Part shown: one piece after another, positions 18,220-27,393 of the stretch
Layout of the letters: every line of letters starts with the position of its first letter
Position numbering within the stretch: position 1 is the first letter of the stretch
Origin: a bacterium
Lineage (GTDB): Bacteria > Cyanobacteriota > Vampirovibrionia > Gastranaerophilales > Gastranaerophilaceae
Direction: 5' to 3'
DNA length: 42,382 nt
Assembly (NCBI GenBank): GCA_017482685.1
Contig: JAFUMP010000016.1
Coordinates: 1-42,382 of the forward strand
The notes under the pieces: model-generated
What the model saw: only the letters and a program-made list of their open reading frames with translations
Database searches by the model: none
Told to the model about the DNA's origin: nothing
Program-made: the position numbers and the translations under genes

Positions 18220-19872
18220 ATGTCAATTATCCAAAAATCACAAAAATCATTAGAATACGATAAAATCCTTACAGAACTAGCAAATAATGCCAAAACTGAA
18301 CAGTCAAGAAAGCTTTGTTTGGATTTAACTCCTTTCGTGCGTCCTGATGATATTCAACAAGAGCTTCAATACACTCGAGAAGCTAAATCCGTTTTAGATT
18401 TTGCACGAGATATCCCTATTGATAAAATAGAAAGTTTCAGTAAACTAAGAGAAAAAAATGAATATTTTATTGAAGAAGAACTTGTAGATATTGCAAAATC
18501 AATGCGAACTTTTCGTTTAGTACGAAATTTTTTAAAAGAGAACTTAACACCAGAATCAAGCCTCAATCATATTGCAGAAAATATTTTTACAAACAAAGAT
18601 TTAGAGGACAAGATTTTTGACACTTTTGACGACAACTACATTGTCAAAGCAGATGCTAATCCAGAATTACATGGGCTTTATTCTTCTTTAAAAGACACAG
18701 AAACAGCTTTAAAGGAAAAAGTAAGAGATTTAATGAATTCTACAGAATTTCAATCTCATTTACAAGAAAATATTTATACAATGCGAGATGATAGAATTGT
18801 ATTCCAAGTAAAAGCATCATCTAAAAGCAAAGTTCCAGGTATAGTTCATGATGTTTCTGCTACAAATAGAACTTTTTACATAGAGCCTTCTCAAATTGTA
18901 CCTATTAATAACAAGATTAGAGAAGTAAAGTCAAAAATTTATGCTGAAATAATTAGAATTCTTACAGCTTTAAGTAACGAAATTCGAAGAGATATTGAAA
19001 ACTTAATTTACGCAGAAAAACTTGTAGCTGAAATTGATTTTCATTTCACAAAAGCTCGCTATGCAATAAAAACACAATCTATTGAGCCAGAAGTAAATAA
19101 AGAAAAGACTGTTAAAATAGATTTAATGCGTCACCCTCTTTTAATTGGAAGAGTAGCAAATATAGTAGAAAACGATTTTGCTATAGGTGAAGATTACAAA
19201 TCTATTATCATAACAGGTTCAAATACTGGTGGTAAAACCGTTGCACTTAAAACTGTTGGCTTGTTTATTTTAATGATGAAATCAGGGCTATTTTTACCTT
19301 GTGCAGAAGCTCATATTTACCCTTTCGAAAAAGTTTTAGCTGATATTGGAGATGAACAAAGTATTTTACAAAGTTTATCAACATTTTCTTCACACATGAA
19401 AAATGTTATCTCAATTCTAAACCAAGCTAACTCTGAAACTTTTATTTTGATAGATGAACTTTGCGCAGGAACTGACCCACAAGAAGGTGCTATTTTAGCA
19501 GAAGTAATACTAAAAGATTTTGCAAAGAAAAATGCGACTTCTGTTATTACAACTCACTATGGTGAATTAAAAACATTAGAGTTTTCAGATTCTTATTTTA
19601 AAAATGCTTCAGTTGAGTTTGATTCAGAATCCTTAAAACCAACATATAAACTTATAATTGGTATTCCGGGATTAAGTAATGCTGTTTCAATTTCTGCCAA
19701 CTTAGGTTTATCAGAAGATTTAGTCTGGGAAGCTAAACAACTTCTTATTACCCAAAGAGATCCGTCAGCACTCGCTGTAGAACGATTGCAAGATACTCAA
19801 CAAAGATTAGACGTTAATTTAAAAGAAGCAGAAGCTCTAAAAGCTGAAGATGAAGAGATAAAGCTACATTAA
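18220..19872 (+). CDS. mutS2: MutS2, N-terminal part with core and ATPase (gene split by stops)
   Basis: 550 residues covering the MutS2 core, clamp-like helices and ABC ATPase. The Walker A motif is GSNTGGKT (about 333-340), STFSSHMKN follows, and Walker B is FILIDELCAGTDPQ (D412, E413), then a TTHYGELK switch. MutS2 acts on branched or recombination DNA and on collided ribosomes. The product stops at TAA 19870, in the coiled-coil linker after the ATPase. A second TAA lies in the same frame at 19879. The remaining linker and Smr domain continue in the same frame to 20577, and together they would make 785 codons, the normal MutS2 length. The gene is thus either decayed or expressed as two pieces. 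Confidence 0.88.
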   Translation: MSIIQKSQKSLEYDKILTELANNAKTEQSRKLCLDLTPFVRPDDIQQELQYTREAKSVLDFARDIPIDKIESFSKLREKNEYFIEEELVDIAKSMRTFRLVRNFLKENLTPESSLNHIAENIFTNKDLEDKIFDTFDDNYIVKADANPELHGLYSSLKDTETALKEKVRDLMNSTEFQSHLQENIYTMRDDRIVFQVKASSKSKVPGIVHDVSATNRTFYIEPSQIVPINNKIREVKSKIYAEIIRILTALSNEIRRDIENLIYAEKLVAEIDFHFTKARYAIKTQSIEPEVNKEKTVKIDLMRHPLLIGRVANIVENDFAIGEDYKSIIITGSNTGGKTVALKTVGLFILMMKSGLFLPCAEAHIYPFEKVLADIGDEQSILQSLSTFSSHMKNVISILNQANSETFILIDELCAGTDPQEGAILAEVILKDFAKKNATSVITTHYGELKTLEFSDSYFKNASVEFDSESLKPTYKLIIGIPGLSNAVSISANLGLSEDLVWEAKQLLITQRDPSALAVERLQDTQQRLDVNLKEAEALKAEDEEIKLH

Positions 19873-19980
19873 GAAAAATAACTTTCTCAACATAAAAAAT
19901 ATAAAAAAAGAACACTTAAAGGAATCAAAGACCGTTTTGAATCTCAACTAGAAAACGCAAAAGATGAAATTAAAGAGATT

Positions 19981-20577
19981 TTGAACGAACTTCGACAAGA
20001 AAAATCAGAAAAAATTGCAAGAAGATCTTATGCAAGACTTGCTCAATTAGAACAAGGCTTTAGAGGAGAGTTACATTCCCAAGAAGAAAAAGAAACATAC
20101 CAAGAACTCGACTGGTCAGGAGTAAAAGTTAATGACAAAGTAATGTTAAAAGAGCTTAATCAAGAAGTAGTAATTTTATCTTTACCAGATAAGAGTGGAA
20201 ATTTATTTATTCAAATGGGAATGATAAAAACTAAGATAAAAAAAGAAAAGCTAGCTGTATTTAATAAAGAACTAGCTAAGAAAACATCTTTGCCAAACTA
20301 TCAAAAAGAAACATTCACGCTTAAAAAATACAATGTTTCAAACACTTTAGATTTGCGTGGTAAACGAGTTGAAGAAGCGCTTGATGAACTCGAAGGATAT
20401 TTAGATGAAGCAAGCTTAGCAAATCTTTCTCCAGTATACATTATTCATGGGCATGGAACAGGGGCTCTAAAATCAGCAGTAAGAGATTTTGTCTCAACTT
20501 CTCCTTATGTTGCAAAATCAAGAATCGGAGAAGAAGCTGAAGGCGGAGATGGCGTTTGCGTTATTGATATTAAATAA
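19981..20577 (+). CDS. mutS2: MutS2, C-terminal part with Smr nuclease domain (separated by stops)
   Basis: In the same frame as the ATPase part. It has a basic linker (KIARRSYARLAQLEQGF), a KOW-like beta segment (VKVNDKVMLKELNQEVVIL) and a C-terminal Smr domain with LDLRGKRVEEAL and IIHGHGTGALK, the expected nuclease motifs. No in-frame ATG precedes the domain. TTG 19981 is the first likely start, with a weak AAAGAG 4 bases before it, so the true start is uncertain. The frame is already open from the codon after TAA 19879. If translated, it would be a stand-alone Smr-type protein. Confidence 0.7.
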   Translation: MNELRQEKSEKIARRSYARLAQLEQGFRGELHSQEEKETYQELDWSGVKVNDKVMLKELNQEVVILSLPDKSGNLFIQMGMIKTKIKKEKLAVFNKELAKKTSLPNYQKETFTLKKYNVSNTLDLRGKRVEEALDELEGYLDEASLANLSPVYIIHGHGTGALKSAVRDFVSTSPYVAKSRIGEEAEGGDGVCVIDIK

Positions 20578-20580
20578 TAA

Positions 20581-22749
20581 TTAACTATTTGTATGAGCAA
20601 AAATTCTTGGATCATCAAGATTATTCATTGCTTTCATAACTCCGATTTTGCCTGCTTTCTTTTGAATATCAGTTAGCCAAGCATTGAACATATAAGGAAC
20701 TGCAAATAGTGGAACCAAAATTGGGAGACCTGCAATAGCACCTGTCCACACAAGAGTTTTATAGTTTTTTAGACCATTTAATCCAAGTTGTTCTTGCATC
20801 TCTTTAGGAAGCTCTACTCCCATAGATGCCGCGTTTGACTTAACTTTTAATTTAGCTATCTCTGCCAACAAGTTTCTTGCCCATTTTGCAATTTTAGTTT
20901 GTTTCAAATGTTTATTAAATAATTCTTTATAAATTTCGGTTGCAGGTTTTACATTTTCGGTTGCAACTATTTTTTCTAAACCGTCTTTGCCAAGTTTTCC
21001 AATTTCTGCTGTAAATTCATCTATTGCTGATTTTAACTCTGCATTCTGCGGTTTTTCCAAAAATGGTTTTAACTTTTTATTACCACCCAATAAAGCTTGC
21101 TGAAAGTCTATACGTACCTTTTTATCTGATTTTAGAAGATTATCCGCAATTTTATTCACTGAAGATCTAATAGTAGAATTTGCATCAAAAGTTAAATTAG
21201 TCAACCATTTTACAGGTTTAACTAGGGAGATTCTACCTTTTACAATTCCAGCACCAAGTAATGCAACTCCTCCCATCCAGCCTAATTGCCATAAATTACT
21301 AGCTGTTGATTTTGCTATTTCTGTTGTTGCTTCAATATCTTCTGAGTAGCGTTGAGACATTTCATCAACTTCATCAAATGCTCTAAACACATTTATTTGC
21401 AAAGCTTTTGCTTCTGCTTTTTGAGCATCCGTAGTCTCAATCTGTTTAAATGCTTCCTGCATTTTCTCATTATATTTTTGAACATTTTCTTTATAATTTT
21501 TATATTCTTTTTTATGTTTATAATAATCTTTTAAGAATTTAAAGCTATCGCCTATTTTTTCAAAGAACCCCTTTTTCTGTTTTGAAGCTTTTATATCCTG
21601 AGCTTCTGCCATTTCAGATTCTGTAAATGACATTAATTTATGTGGGTTGTTCATTAAATCTTGTCTTGCGTGATATCTACCAATTCTAGAAGCATTTTTT
21701 TGCTCAAAAGTTCCAGCCATTTGTATACCTAAAGATGTTATAGTTGGTACTAAAATTGAAGTTATCATATTAGCTTTTTTACTAACTTTAGCTAAATTCA
21801 AAAGTTTATTAATTCCGAAACCTAATGGTGCGGCAATCAACCAAGAAAGTGTTCCAAACGTATCAAACGCATTTTCTAAATTTTCTGAAAATTCCTCTGC
21901 TTTAATATTAATTTCAGCAACGGTATTTGCAATAAGTTCTTTGTCTTCTTTTGCCTTTTCTAATTCTTCAGAAGAAATGTTTCTAGCCTTTAGTTTATCT
22001 AGCTCATTAGGGTCTTTTTGTTTTGCCCAACGCTTGTAAGCACCTCTATCTCTTTGCATTTCTTTTAATTCATGAAAAGCTTGAGAAAGGCTATTTCTTT
22101 CTTTTTTATCAGGAATTGTTTTAGCAATTTCTTCTGCTTCTTTTAATTGTTCTGGAGTATATACAATAAAGTTTTCAACATCTTTTAACTCATCTTGTTT
22201 AGCTTGAAAACGTCCGATTCTTGAAGCTTGTTTTTGTTGAGAATTACCCCAAAGAATCATACCAATTGCAGTCGCAAACATTAGTCCCATTGTACCAAAA
22301 AGTCCAATATTATTAGCCTTAATCTCATTATTATTTAAAATTTTTAAAATTTTATCTTGAATTTCTCTTTTTGTATTTGTATCTGTTGTTTTTGCAAGAA
22401 TTTCTTTTAAATTTTTTATTTCTTTAGAATGATTATTTAAATATTTTTTTGTGAAATTTATTATAGGATTTTGTGCAAAAATTAAGCCAAAAGCTGGTAG
22501 CCCTGCTAAAATACCTACCACTTGCTCTACATTTTCACAATTGTTTTCAGAACGAGTATCCATTATTTCTGTCGCACGAATAACAGATTGCGCCTTCTTT
22601 TGAATAAGCTCTAATTTATCTTCAGAAACTGCACCTTTTTTAACAAGATATTCCTTTTGAGCCATTTTATCAGCTCTTGCTTGTTCCCACTTGTCAAATT
22701 TACTGTAGTTTCTTCCTACATCTTTAACTGTATTTATAAATTGCGACAT
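20581..22749 (-). CDS. Large membrane/coiled-coil protein with an internal repeat
   Basis: 722 residues, no signal peptide. Hydrophobic segments lie at about 78-97, 148-167, 297-316, 330-346, one near 490 and one near 675-690. Long charged helices fill the rest (180-290, 380-450). A motif recurs right after membrane segments: QKQASRIGRFQAKQD (172-186), QKNASRIGRYHARQD (350-364) and a weaker QKKAGKIGVMKAMNN (696-710). Each is followed by an acidic or polar stretch with F/Y and EA. This suggests a duplicated module of membrane hairpin plus cytoplasmic basic helix. AAGGAAGG lies before the ATG. The gene ends 4 bases after the mutS2 stop. I recognise no family. Confidence 0.75.
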   Translation of the reverse strand: MSQFINTVKDVGRNYSKFDKWEQARADKMAQKEYLVKKGAVSEDKLELIQKKAQSVIRATEIMDTRSENNCENVEQVVGILAGLPAFGLIFAQNPIINFTKKYLNNHSKEIKNLKEILAKTTDTNTKREIQDKILKILNNNEIKANNIGLFGTMGLMFATAIGMILWGNSQQKQASRIGRFQAKQDELKDVENFIVYTPEQLKEAEEIAKTIPDKKERNSLSQAFHELKEMQRDRGAYKRWAKQKDPNELDKLKARNISSEELEKAKEDKELIANTVAEINIKAEEFSENLENAFDTFGTLSWLIAAPLGFGINKLLNLAKVSKKANMITSILVPTITSLGIQMAGTFEQKNASRIGRYHARQDLMNNPHKLMSFTESEMAEAQDIKASKQKKGFFEKIGDSFKFLKDYYKHKKEYKNYKENVQKYNEKMQEAFKQIETTDAQKAEAKALQINVFRAFDEVDEMSQRYSEDIEATTEIAKSTASNLWQLGWMGGVALLGAGIVKGRISLVKPVKWLTNLTFDANSTIRSSVNKIADNLLKSDKKVRIDFQQALLGGNKKLKPFLEKPQNAELKSAIDEFTAEIGKLGKDGLEKIVATENVKPATEIYKELFNKHLKQTKIAKWARNLLAEIAKLKVKSNAASMGVELPKEMQEQLGLNGLKNYKTLVWTGAIAGLPILVPLFAVPYMFNAWLTDIQKKAGKIGVMKAMNNLDDPRIFAHTNS

Positions 22750-22819
22750 TAAAAACCTTCCTTAATATTTAAAAACAAAAAGAAACAAAAAATTGCTTCG
22801 TACATAATATTATGTAAAC

Positions 22820-22848
22820 TTGTCTTAACATTTAATTTATGGTTTAAT
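22820..22848 (+). promoter_or_regulatory. Promoter of the M16-like gene, leaderless
   Basis: TTGTCT (22820-22825), a 17-base spacer, TTTAAT (22843-22848) preceded by TGG, then 7 bases to the ATG. No Shine-Dalgarno. Confidence 0.6.
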
Positions 22849-22855
22849 ACTTAAT

Positions 22856-24064
22856 ATGAGAGAACTAAAATTAACAAACGGAATTAATGTCTGCATTAAG
22901 ACAAACAAAAATACACCAAGAATAGCTTTTTCAATGAATTTTTCGATTCCTGAATCAGAAAAAATTGCTGGTGAATATTTATTAATGAATCGCCTTTTAG
23001 TCAAAGGTACACAAAAATATTCATCCGAAGAATTGTCAAATATTTTAGATGAAAATGCTATTGAATTGACAACAGAAATGAAATACGATTATCTTCGTTT
23101 TAGATTTGTTGCACTAAATGAAGATTTTGAACTAGCGCTTTCCATTTTAACTGATATGATTTTAAATTCTACTTTTGAAGAATTTGAAAAAGAACGTGAA
23201 AAATTTAAAGGCGAAATTATTGCAGAATTAGACTCCGCTAAGGTTAAAGTTTCTGACCTGTTTACAAAAACTATCTATAAAAACCATTTTTATGGACATA
23301 GTTACACTGAGATTTTAAAAGAAGTTAATAAAATTTCTTTAGAAGATGTTAAAACTGCGTATTCAAAAATACTTGAAAATTCTTTAAAGACATTAGCTAT
23401 CGTTGGAGATATTGATAATTTACAGGTAGAAAATTTATTGAATAAATATTTAGGAGAAATTCCAACATCCAAAAATATTGAATCTTCAATACAAAAACCA
23501 AATGCTATTAAAAAAGAATATGCAGAAATTCTAAAAAATGATGCACAACAAGCTCAGATTCTTCAAGGCTGGCTTGTTCCTGCAATAGGTAGCGAAGATT
23601 ATCCAAAAATAATGCTTTTAAATGTTATCTTAGGCGCAAGTGGTCTTTCTTCTAGATTATTCCTTGAACTTAGAGAAAAGAAAGGTTTAGCTTATACAGT
23701 TAGAAGCTCTTATGAAAACCATTTAAAAGGTGCTGTTTTTAGCATTTACATAGGAACTGAACCTTCTAATATTCAAACTTCTATTGATGGGTTCAAAGAA
23801 GAAATTGAAAAAATCAAAAACATACTTGTTTCAGAAGAAGAATTAAATAATGCTAAAAATAATATTATTGGAAAACAACAATTTATAACTGAAACAAATG
23901 CTCAACAAGCTAATTTAATGTCTTATTACGCAATTTCTGGCAAACCTTTTGATTACCAAAAAACTGTTATTGAAGCTTTAAGAAATATAACTTCAGAAGA
24001 ATTAAAAGAATGCGCTAATAAATATTTTACAGAAGATTTTGTATTAGCTGTACTTAAACCATAG
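22856..24064 (+). CDS. M16-family protein lacking the zinc site (inactive-type subunit)
   Basis: 402 residues with two M16 halves. The N-terminal half has KGTQKYSSEEL (compare FKGT in the family), but the zinc motif HXXEH, which should sit just before it, reads LLMNR (residues 42-46), so all three metal/catalytic positions are lost. The C-terminal half keeps the substrate-binding signature SSRLFLELREKKGLAYTVRSSY. In bacterial M16 heterodimers one subunit keeps the zinc site and the other keeps this R/Y motif, so this is probably the non-catalytic partner or a binding protein. No catalytic partner is in the window. It heads a plus-strand run with the M14 gene and uppS. Confidence 0.85.
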   Translation: MRELKLTNGINVCIKTNKNTPRIAFSMNFSIPESEKIAGEYLLMNRLLVKGTQKYSSEELSNILDENAIELTTEMKYDYLRFRFVALNEDFELALSILTDMILNSTFEEFEKEREKFKGEIIAELDSAKVKVSDLFTKTIYKNHFYGHSYTEILKEVNKISLEDVKTAYSKILENSLKTLAIVGDIDNLQVENLLNKYLGEIPTSKNIESSIQKPNAIKKEYAEILKNDAQQAQILQGWLVPAIGSEDYPKIMLLNVILGASGLSSRLFLELREKKGLAYTVRSSYENHLKGAVFSIYIGTEPSNIQTSIDGFKEEIEKIKNILVSEEELNNAKNNIIGKQQFITETNAQQANLMSYYAISGKPFDYQKTVIEALRNITSEELKECANKYFTEDFVLAVLKP

Positions 24065-24091
24065 AGTTGAGTAATAATAAGGGGGCTTTTC

Positions 24092-24658
24092 GTGAAACTT
24101 ATAGGTAATACTCAAAACCCTTCTGTTTTGGTAATAGGTGTTTTTCATGGTGATGAGCCACAAGGTGAGCATTTAATCAATGCATATCTAAAAATAAAGC
24201 CAAATACAAATCTTCTTATGTTGCCTCGACTAAATTCTTGTAATAAAAGAGTAAATCAAAATGGAGTAGATTTAAATCGGAACTTTCCTACAAATAATTG
24301 GGAACTTTCAGAAAAAAATGAATATTTTGGTGGTGAAGCTCCTGCTTCTGAGCCTGAAACTCGTTTCATAATAGAAACTATTGAAAAATACAATCCAAAA
24401 ATAATTTTAACACTACACGCTCCTTATAAAGTTGTGAACTACGACGGACCAAAATCAGAGGTCGTTGAAAAGATTGCTTACATTATGAATTATCCGATAG
24501 AAGAATCTATTGGTTATCCAACTCCTGGTAGTTTTGGAACATGGGCAGGTATTGAAAAAGATATTTTAACAATTACACTTGAATTAGATGAAGAAATTGA
24601 TGTGAAAGAACTTGAGCCACAAGTGTTTAAAGTTTTTGAATTATTAGAAGGTATTTAA
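24092..24658 (+). CDS. M14-family zinc carboxypeptidase, MpaA-like
   Basis: 188 residues starting at GTG 24092, with a GGGGG ribosome site 6 bases upstream. The M14 motifs are complete: HGDE (zinc ligands H19, E22), VDLNRNFP (substrate arginine), TLHAP (zinc ligand H109) and TLELDE (catalytic E164). Short cytoplasmic members such as MpaA trim murein tripeptides during cell-wall recycling, which is the likeliest role here. There is no signal peptide. It lies 27 bases after the M16-like gene and 4 bases before uppS, in one probable operon. Confidence 0.85.
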   Translation: MKLIGNTQNPSVLVIGVFHGDEPQGEHLINAYLKIKPNTNLLMLPRLNSCNKRVNQNGVDLNRNFPTNNWELSEKNEYFGGEAPASEPETRFIIETIEKYNPKIILTLHAPYKVVNYDGPKSEVVEKIAYIMNYPIEESIGYPTPGSFGTWAGIEKDILTITLELDEEIDVKELEPQVFKVFELLEGI

Positions 24659-24662
24659 ACAA

Positions 24663-25367
24663 ATGGAAAAGATAAAAGAGCTGGTTAAGAAAAACGATTT
24701 AAAACATATTGCAATAATTATGGACGGTAATCGCAGATGGGCAAAAGAAAGAAATTTACCTTCTGCAGTTGGTCATAAAAAGGGAGTTGATGCTCTTAAA
24801 GCTACAATGCGAGCTTGTGATGATTTTGGAATAAAATACTTAACAGTTTATGCTTTTTCAACTGAGAACTGGAATAGAAAGCCAGAAGAAGTTAATTTCT
24901 TAATGGATTTATTAGGACAAACGCTTAAGAACGAACTAAAAGAAATGCACGAAAACAATGTGGTAATTTCTTTTATAGGAGATACTACAAAATTATCTGA
25001 TAATTTGCAAAAAATTCTTGCGAATGCAGTTGAAACAACAAAAAATAATACTGGTGTAAATTTACAAATAGCTTTTAACTACGGTTCTCGTGCTGAAATA
25101 GTTAAAGCTGTTCAAGATATCGTAAATTCTGGAGTAAAAGAAATAACCGAAGATGTGATTTCAAAACATCTTTACACATCAAATATTCCTGATCCAGATT
25201 TGCTAATTAGAACAGGCGGAGAAATGAGGGTTTCTAATTATCTTCTTTGGCAAATCGCTTATTCAGAGTTTATTGTTTTACCTGAATTTTGGCCAGATTT
25301 TGACAAACAAAAACTTGCAGAATGCGTTGAAGAATTTAATCGCAGAAATAGAAGATACGGCGTTTAA
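24663..25367 (+). CDS. uppS: Undecaprenyl diphosphate synthase (isoprenyl transferase)
   Basis: 234 residues. It condenses isopentenyl diphosphate onto farnesyl diphosphate to make the C55 lipid carrier for peptidoglycan and LPS. The family signature HIAIIMDGNRRWAKER is present (catalytic D21), as are YAFSTENWNRKPEEV, FNYGSRAEI and the C-terminal DLLIRTGGEMRVSNYLLWQ with LPEFWPDF. Only 4 bases separate it from the M14 gene, so translation is probably coupled. Its stop overlaps that of the convergent recO. Confidence 0.96.
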   Translation: MEKIKELVKKNDLKHIAIIMDGNRRWAKERNLPSAVGHKKGVDALKATMRACDDFGIKYLTVYAFSTENWNRKPEEVNFLMDLLGQTLKNELKEMHENNVVISFIGDTTKLSDNLQKILANAVETTKNNTGVNLQIAFNYGSRAEIVKAVQDIVNSGVKEITEDVISKHLYTSNIPDPDLLIRTGGEMRVSNYLLWQIAYSEFIVLPEFWPDFDKQKLAECVEEFNRRNRRYGV

Positions 25368-26128
25368 ACTGTTAATTCTTGCAAAACTTTTGTAGTTTTT
25401 GTTTTTCTGTTTGTATGGATTTTAATATACTCATCTAAAAGATTAAAACAAACTTGGCAAACTTTTTCTGTTGCTTTCCTATCATAATCACTCTCATAAT
25501 CAAAATCAAACTGCAACATTGCTTCTAAAAAGTCCCTTATTTTATGGTGCATCTTTAACTTTACACCTAAATGTTCGTTGCATTCAATACATACAATACC
25601 ACCCATTTGTGAAGAAAAAAACATTTCTTCATCAAGCACTCTTTCTCGACAGCAAAGACAAGTATCGAGTTCCACACAAAATCCCATAAATAATAATAGT
25701 TTTAATTGAAATTTAATAACAGCAATTAATGCATCTTTTTTTGTTTCAACTAAAGAGATTCTATTTAAAGCTTTGTATAAAAGATCATAAATATCTTTAG
25801 AAATAGCCTCTGTTCCTTCACCAAAGTTAACAACAAGTTCTGAAACATAAGATGAATACATCAATTTATCAATATCTTCTCTTGTTTTTTTAAAATTATT
25901 CACAGTTTGAGCTTGCACTATTGTATCCATTGAACGTCCTTTCAAAAGTTGTAGAGAATTAGCAACAAGCAAATCCATCCTTGCACCTAACTTACTTTTT
26001 GGTTTCTTAATACCCTTTGCAACACCCTTAATTAAGCCATTATCTTTTGAATACATAACAATAATCTTATCAGCATCATTTAGATTATATGATTTTAAGT
26101 TAATAGCTTCTGTAACATAATTATTCAT
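25364..26128 (-). CDS. recO: DNA repair protein RecO
   Basis: 254 residues. RecO loads RecA on SSB-coated DNA in the RecFOR pathway. The N-terminal OB fold has LKSYNLNDADKIIVMYSKDNGLIKGVAKGIKKPKSKLGARM-type features. The helical C-terminus has a zinc finger made by CLCC and CIEC (about residues 158-185). The ATG overlaps the end of pilT by 8 bases, so the two are co-translated. Confidence 0.93.
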   Translation of the reverse strand: MNNYVTEAINLKSYNLNDADKIIVMYSKDNGLIKGVAKGIKKPKSKLGARMDLLVANSLQLLKGRSMDTIVQAQTVNNFKKTREDIDKLMYSSYVSELVVNFGEGTEAISKDIYDLLYKALNRISLVETKKDALIAVIKFQLKLLLFMGFCVELDTCLCCRERVLDEEMFFSSQMGGIVCIECNEHLGVKLKMHHKIRDFLEAMLQFDFDYESDYDRKATEKVCQVCFNLLDEYIKIHTNRKTKTTKVLQELTV

Positions 26129-27218
26129 AATACGATTTTGTTCCTTGATATACCCCTCTAAACATTTTTTCTAATTCATTTGAGTCATTAGAATTTTCTA
26201 AAGCTTCTTCTTTTGATATAAAACCTTTTTCTACAAGTAACGCTAATGATGAATTCATTGAAACCATATCGTCAATATTGTTTTCTCTTAATAATTCATA
26301 AATTGCATCTGAATTATCCTTATTAATATAATCCCTAATAGTAGGAGTTACAACCATTATTTCACATGCCGGGTATCTTCGTTTATTTTCTTCAGAATAA
26401 ATCAATTTTTGAGCAATTGTAGCTCTTAGTGTATCCGCAAGTTGCCTTCTTATTATTTGCCTATTAGATTCTTCAAACATGTTAACAATTCTATTAATTG
26501 TCTGTACAGCATCATTAGTGTGCAATGTAGAAAGCACCAAGTGCCCAGTTTCTGACGCCTTTAAAGCCGCTGCCATAGTTTCTTTATCTCTTATTTCACC
26601 AATAAAAATAACATCTGGATCTTGTCTCAAAGCATATTTAATACCGTCCGCAAAGTTTGCTGTATCAACGCCAATTTGTCTTTGAGAAATTATACTTTTT
26701 TGACAATTAAACACATATTCTACAGGATCTTCAATTGTAATTATATGCTTTGCTTCTTCTATACTAATTTGATTAATTAAAGAAGCAAGCGTTGTAGATT
26801 TTCCACTACCAGTTGGTCCTGTTACCAAAATTATACCATTTTGATATTTTATAACTTCATTTAAAACGCTATGTAGTTCAAGCTCTTTTAAAGTAGGAAT
26901 TTCATACGGTATATTTCTTATTACAAGCGCTGGCATACCCATTTGGCGGTTATAATTTACACGAAACCTAGAACAACCTTTTATTTCAAACATAAAATCA
27001 ACATCACAAGCTAATGCAATATTATCAACTAAAGATGTTGGAATTATTTCCATAACAGCTTCATCAAGCTGTTCTTTTGTCAAAGATTCATGATTAACTT
27101 TTTCTATAAAACCATTCTTTCTGACAAAAGGCGGTTGGCCAACTTTTAAATGTTCATCAGATGCTCCATGGCGTACTGCAAACTTTAAAAAGCTAACTAT
27201 ATCAAATTTTTCTGACAT
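26121..27218 (-). CDS. pilT: Twitching motility ATPase PilT
   Basis: 365 residues, normal for PilT, the hexameric ATPase that powers type IV pilus retraction. It has Walker A GPTGSGKS (134-141), the Asp box TIEDPVEYVF, Walker B DPDVIFIGEIRD and the His box TGHLVLSTLHTND, after the PAS-like N-terminal domain (FRVNYNRQ, VIRNIP). AAAGGA precedes the ATG. No other pilus gene is in the window; retraction could also serve DNA uptake through ComEC. Confidence 0.94.
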   Translation of the reverse strand: MSEKFDIVSFLKFAVRHGASDEHLKVGQPPFVRKNGFIEKVNHESLTKEQLDEAVMEIIPTSLVDNIALACDVDFMFEIKGCSRFRVNYNRQMGMPALVIRNIPYEIPTLKELELHSVLNEVIKYQNGIILVTGPTGSGKSTTLASLINQISIEEAKHIITIEDPVEYVFNCQKSIISQRQIGVDTANFADGIKYALRQDPDVIFIGEIRDKETMAAALKASETGHLVLSTLHTNDAVQTINRIVNMFEESNRQIIRRQLADTLRATIAQKLIYSEENKRRYPACEIMVVTPTIRDYINKDNSDAIYELLRENNIDDMVSMNSSLALLVEKGFISKEEALENSNDSNELEKMFRGVYQGTKSYYE

Positions 27219-27393
27219 AAAATTCCTTTCAAGAGAAAATTTACTTCTCCAAAATCTCTTCCAAATCTTACATTATCGTATCATTGTTATAAATAATTGA
27301 CAATTTTATTTACAAAACTCTACATTAGATAAATTTACCCTATGTTTTTTTTGTTATAAAATCTTCATATATGTTAAGTCGAATGAGGATTGT

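Noticed and set aside
19870-19881. Reading TAA as a sense codon in mutS2
   Set aside because: Many intact genes here end with TAA at the expected length, so TAA is a true stop.
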